NCBI GenBank assembly: GCA_900770345.1
Contig: CAAGKF010000185.1
Location: 38,727 to 102,726 of the forward strand
Length of the DNA stretch: 64,000 bases
Reading direction: 5' to 3'
Origin: Lachnospiraceae bacterium
Lineage (GTDB): Bacteria > Bacillota > Clostridia > Lachnospirales > Lachnospiraceae
Below the pieces are notes generated by a model, which worked only from the letters and a program-made list of their open reading frames with translations, did no database searches and had not been told where the DNA came from. Made by a program: the position numbers and the translations under genes. Below, piece by piece: positions 61,425 through 64,000 of the stretch (its first letter is position 1; the number at the start of each line of letters is the position of its first letter).

Positions 61425-62621
61425 TTACTGAACCAGACGCTTTGTCTCTCTTGCGATCGCCAGCTCCTCGTTGGTAGGAAGCAGCATAACCTTTACCTTG
61501 GAATCAGGTGCGGAAATCATTGCATTTTTGCCTCTTACATCATTTGCCGCATCATCGATCTTAACACCCAGGTAGCCCAGATATTCACAGATGGCCTTTC
61601 TGGTTCCCTTGTCATTCTCACCCACGCCGGCTGTAAATGCGATGGCATCCACACCGTTCATGGCAGCTGTATAAGCGCCGATGTACTTTGCTACACGGTA
61701 AACATATGCGTCCAGAGCTACCTCAGCCAGATGATTGCCCTCTTCTCTTGCCTTCTCAATATCACGGAAGTCGCTGGAGATACCGTTTGTCATACCGTAG
61801 ACACCGGATTTCTTGTTCAGGATGTTCAGCATCTCGTTGACGTCAATACCTTCTTTATTCATAATGAACTGCAGAACAGCAGGATCAACATCACCGCTTC
61901 GCGTACCCATGATCAGACCCTCAAGAGGAGTAAGTCCCATACTGGTATCTACGCACTTGCCGCCGATGGATGCGGAAATGCTGGCGCCGTTGCCCAGATG
62001 GCATACGATAACCTTTGCCTTTTCAGGATCCAGTCCGCCGAATTTGATCGCTTCGCCGGAAACAAACATATGGCTGGTTCCGTGGAAGCCGTAGCGGCGG
62101 ATGCTGTACTTCTCATAATATTCATGAGGAATTGCATACATATAAGCCTTCTCAGGCATAGCCATACCAAAACCTGTATCCCATACTGCTACATTTGGCT
62201 TTCCAGGCATAGCTGCCTCGCAGGCCTCAATACCCATCAGGTTTGCGGGATTGTGCAGAGGTCCTAAGTCAAAGCACTCACGGATCACGCGCTTAACATC
62301 CTCATCAACGACGATAGACTCGCTGTATACCTTGCCGCCGTGCAGTACGCGGTGTCCGATAGCGGAGATTTCATCCGTATTCTTGATCACGCCGTGCTCC
62401 GGATCCTGCAGAGCTTCCATAACCAGCTCGATTGCCGTCTTGTGATTCGGCATCGGCTTCTCAACAACAAACTTGTCCTTACCGGCAGGCTGATGTGTCA
62501 GCATAGAACCTTCAATACCGATTCTCTCGCACAGGCCCTTTGCTACTACGCTCTCATTTTCCATATCGATTAACTGGTACTTCAGAGAAGAGCTTCCGCA
62601 GTTGATAACTAAAATCTTCAT
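61425..62621 (-). CDS. ackA: Acetate kinase
   Basis: 398 residues. The N-terminus KILVINCGSSSLKYQLIDM, FHGTSHMFVSGEA and IVCHLGNGASISASIGGKCV are ASKHA-fold signatures; the C-terminal segment VDAIAFTAGVGEND completes the site. It makes ATP and acetate from acetyl phosphate. It follows pta by 37 bp. AAGGAG precedes the ATG. Confidence 0.97.
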   Translation of the reverse strand: MKILVINCGSSSLKYQLIDMENESVVAKGLCERIGIEGSMLTHQPAGKDKFVVEKPMPNHKTAIELVMEALQDPEHGVIKNTDEISAIGHRVLHGGKVYSESIVVDEDVKRVIRECFDLGPLHNPANLMGIEACEAAMPGKPNVAVWDTGFGMAMPEKAYMYAIPHEYYEKYSIRRYGFHGTSHMFVSGEAIKFGGLDPEKAKVIVCHLGNGASISASIGGKCVDTSMGLTPLEGLIMGTRSGDVDPAVLQFIMNKEGIDVNEMLNILNKKSGVYGMTNGISSDFRDIEKAREEGNHLAEVALDAYVYRVAKYIGAYTAAMNGVDAIAFTAGVGENDKGTRKAICEYLGYLGVKIDDAANDVRGKNAMISAPDSKVKVMLLPTNEELAIARETKRLVQ

Positions 62622-62658
62622 AGTATGATATTCTCCTTACTTAATCATGTATAATAAC

Positions 62659-63654
62659 TTACTGATTCTGGCACTGTACAGCTGTAATTGCAACAACACC
62701 TACAATATCATCTGCAGAGCATCCTCTGGACAAATCGTTAACCGGTTTTGCAATACCCTGGCACATCGGGCCATACGCTTCTGCCTTGCCCAGTCTCTGT
62801 ACCAGCTTGTAGCCGATATTGCCTGCATCCAGATCCGGGAATACCAGTACGTTGGCATGTCCTGCAACCTTGCTGTCAGGAGCCTTGGAAGCACCGATCT
62901 CAGGAACGATAGCTGCATCCAGCTGCAGTTCGCCGTCCAGAGCCAGTTCCGGAGCCATCTCCTTAGCGATTCTGGTAGCTTCAACAACCTTGTCTACATC
63001 CGCATGGGAAGCACTTCCCTTGGAGGAATGAGACAGCATGGCAACTCTCGGCTCATTTCCGGTCAGAAGCTTAAAGCTCTCAGCGGAGGATACAGCAATT
63101 GCTGCCAGCTCTTCCGGATTGGGATTCTGGTTCAGACCGCAGTCTGCGAATACGAAAACGCCGTCATCGCCGAACTGGCAGTCCGGTACTTCCATTAAGA
63201 AGAATGCGGAAACCAGCTTTGTGCCCGGCTTTGTCTTAATAACCTGCAGACATGGTCTTAAGGTATTTGCTGTGGAATGGCAGGCGCCGGATACCATACC
63301 GTCTGCGTCGCCCTTCTTGATCATAAGGCAGCCATAGTAAGCGTAATCGCTTAAAATTGTCTCTTTTGCCTTCTCAGGAGTCATACCCTTATTCTTTCTC
63401 AGCTCTACAAATAAATCGATGTACTCCTGTGTCTTCTCGTAAGTCTGCGGATTGATAATGGTAGCGCCGGAAACATCCAGTCCGTTGCTGTGCTCACCGA
63501 TATCCTCAGGAGTTCCGATAATGATCAGATTAGCCAGATCTTCTTTTAAGATCTTCTCAGCAGCGACCCAGGTTCTGCGGTCCATAGACTCCGGAAGTAC
63601 GATCGTCTTCTTGTCTGCTTTTGCTTTTGCTTTAATTACATCAATAAATCCCAT
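62659..63654 (-). CDS. pta: Phosphate acetyltransferase
   Basis: 331 residues, the short single-domain form. It begins GFIDVIKAKAKADKKTIVLP and contains DADGMVSGACHSTANTLRP and VFPDLDAGNIGYKLVQRLG. It converts acetyl-CoA to acetyl phosphate for AckA. The frame opens at 63711, inside its promoter, but the ATG at 63654 has AAAGGGG upstream and gives the normal N-terminus. Confidence 0.96.
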   Translation of the reverse strand: MGFIDVIKAKAKADKKTIVLPESMDRRTWVAAEKILKEDLANLIIIGTPEDIGEHSNGLDVSGATIINPQTYEKTQEYIDLFVELRKNKGMTPEKAKETILSDYAYYGCLMIKKGDADGMVSGACHSTANTLRPCLQVIKTKPGTKLVSAFFLMEVPDCQFGDDGVFVFADCGLNQNPNPEELAAIAVSSAESFKLLTGNEPRVAMLSHSSKGSASHADVDKVVEATRIAKEMAPELALDGELQLDAAIVPEIGASKAPDSKVAGHANVLVFPDLDAGNIGYKLVQRLGKAEAYGPMCQGIAKPVNDLSRGCSADDIVGVVAITAVQCQNQ

Positions 63655-63693
63655 GGTAAATACCCCTTTCATTATTTTAATGCATATAGTTTT

Positions 63694-63722
63694 ATTATAT
63701 ACGGACTGCACAATGGAAACAA
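63694..63722 (-). promoter_or_regulatory. pta-ackA promoter
   Basis: Minus-strand TTGTTT (63717-63722) and TATAAT (63694-63699) are 17 bp apart, about 40 bp before the pta ATG. Confidence 0.65.
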
Positions 63723-63833
63723 GTTGATTTTCTTCGAATTTTGCATTTTTTTTAATACGGAGATCCGTTGGATCTGACTTCTGGCTGTCATTTTGCGCGG
63801 GTGTTTGACAGTTTGATAATGAAAAAAGTACTC

Positions 63834-63861
63834 TTAGGCCTTGTAAAGCCTATATTTTTTT
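63834..63861 (+). terminator. Terminator-like hairpin upstream of the transposase start
   Basis: TAGGC (63835-63839) and GCCTA (63848-63852) form a short stem followed by TATTTTTTTG. Insertion sequences often place such a hairpin at the left end to block read-in. The element's terminal repeat was not identified. Confidence 0.5.
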
Positions 63862-63933
63862 GTCAAAATTTTTGTTTTATTCTATAGCATTTTTTAGCAA
63901 TATGTGGTATAATGGATTCAGGGAGGATTTGCC

Positions 63934-64000
63934 ATGAAAGTGACTACTACAAAATCTAAAAATTCCGAATCTTTTTATATCACCAAGTCCTATGTCAACA
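63934..64000 (+). CDS. Start of a transposase-like gene (IS1634-type), cut by window edge
   Basis: The first 22 codons read MKVTTTKSKNSESFYITKSY followed by VN. This resembles the opening of IS1634/IS4-type transposases. GGGAGG lies eight bases before the ATG and an extended -10 (TGTGGTATAAT) lies 30 bp upstream. The rest of the gene is outside the window, so the family call is tentative. Confidence 0.5.
   Translation, partial: MKVTTTKSKNSESFYITKSYVN

Noticed and set aside
1..64000. tRNA, rRNA or CRISPR arrays
   Set aside because: No cloverleaf with CCA-proximal arms, no rRNA segments and no regularly spaced repeats were noticed on reading either strand; no dedicated search tool was run.

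Overview
The window looks like a chromosomal segment from an anaerobic Firmicute of the Lachnospiraceae type. The evidence is the gene content and order (pta-ackA-yceD-rpmF, plsX-acpP-rnc-smc-ftsY, ylxM-ffh-rpsP-khpA-rimM, mreC-mreD-PBP2, miaA-mutL), strong AGGAGG-type ribosome binding sites, DUF4321 and other clostridial small proteins, and sigma-A-type promoters. The genus is not determined. About 55 genes are present, nearly all on the minus strand. Only a LysR regulator, a GntR regulator, an M24 peptidase and a transposase start are on the plus strand. No rRNA, tRNA or CRISPR array was seen.

Layout by coordinate (minus-strand transcription runs right to left). 1-3.3 kb: cell-shape genes (partial PBP2, mreD, mreC), radC, DUF4321. 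3.4-8.2 kb: PLP lyase, miaA, mutL, rimM. 8.3-10.6 kb: khpA, rpsP, ffh, ylxM. 10.7-13.8 kb: SseB-domain protein and a sirohaem nitrite/sulfite reductase-like enzyme. 13.8-19.2 kb: a three-gene SMC/MukB-like cluster resembling Wadjet jetABC but with no jetD nuclease next to it. 19.3-22.2 kb: MscS channel, CstA transporter. 22.3-25.5 kb: compact sirohaem pathway (sirC, hemC, cobA-hemD fusion) that can supply cofactor to the reductase. 25.7-27.2 kb: D,D-carboxypeptidase.

27.4-36.1 kb is a sugar-diacid catabolic region: a tripartite tricarboxylate-type transporter (tctABC), a LarA-like nickel racemase homologue, glucarate dehydratase and a divergent LysR regulator with a clear dyad operator, then a DapA-family lyase and tartronate semialdehyde reductase. 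A PrpR-type regulator with a degenerate AAA+ domain (36.3-38.3 kb) is followed by a DUF368 undecaprenyl-phosphate transporter and an Amt-PII fusion. The Amt-PII leader carries two hexaloop hairpins, a strong terminator and a consensus promoter, the layout of an ANTAR antitermination target. 41.4-45.9 kb: small hypothetical, lipoprotein, ClC protein, threonine deaminase, ftsY. 45.9-51.5 kb: smc, rnc, acpP, plsX.

51.6-60.5 kb appears to be accessory material between plsX and rpmF: redox protein, CopA with a fused CopZ-like domain and CsoR, an M20 dipeptidase, a collapsed oligopeptide ABC operon (OppB N-terminus fused to an OppF C-terminus), a GntR regulator, a URO-D family protein and an M24 peptidase. 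60.6-63.7 kb returns to the housekeeping rpmF, yceD, ackA, pta block. The window ends in the first codons of an apparent IS1634-like transposase.

Start codons were moved inside the longest reading frame where an internal ATG/GTG has a clear Shine-Dalgarno sequence. Promoters, operators and RNA structures were found by eye and no folding or database search was run.
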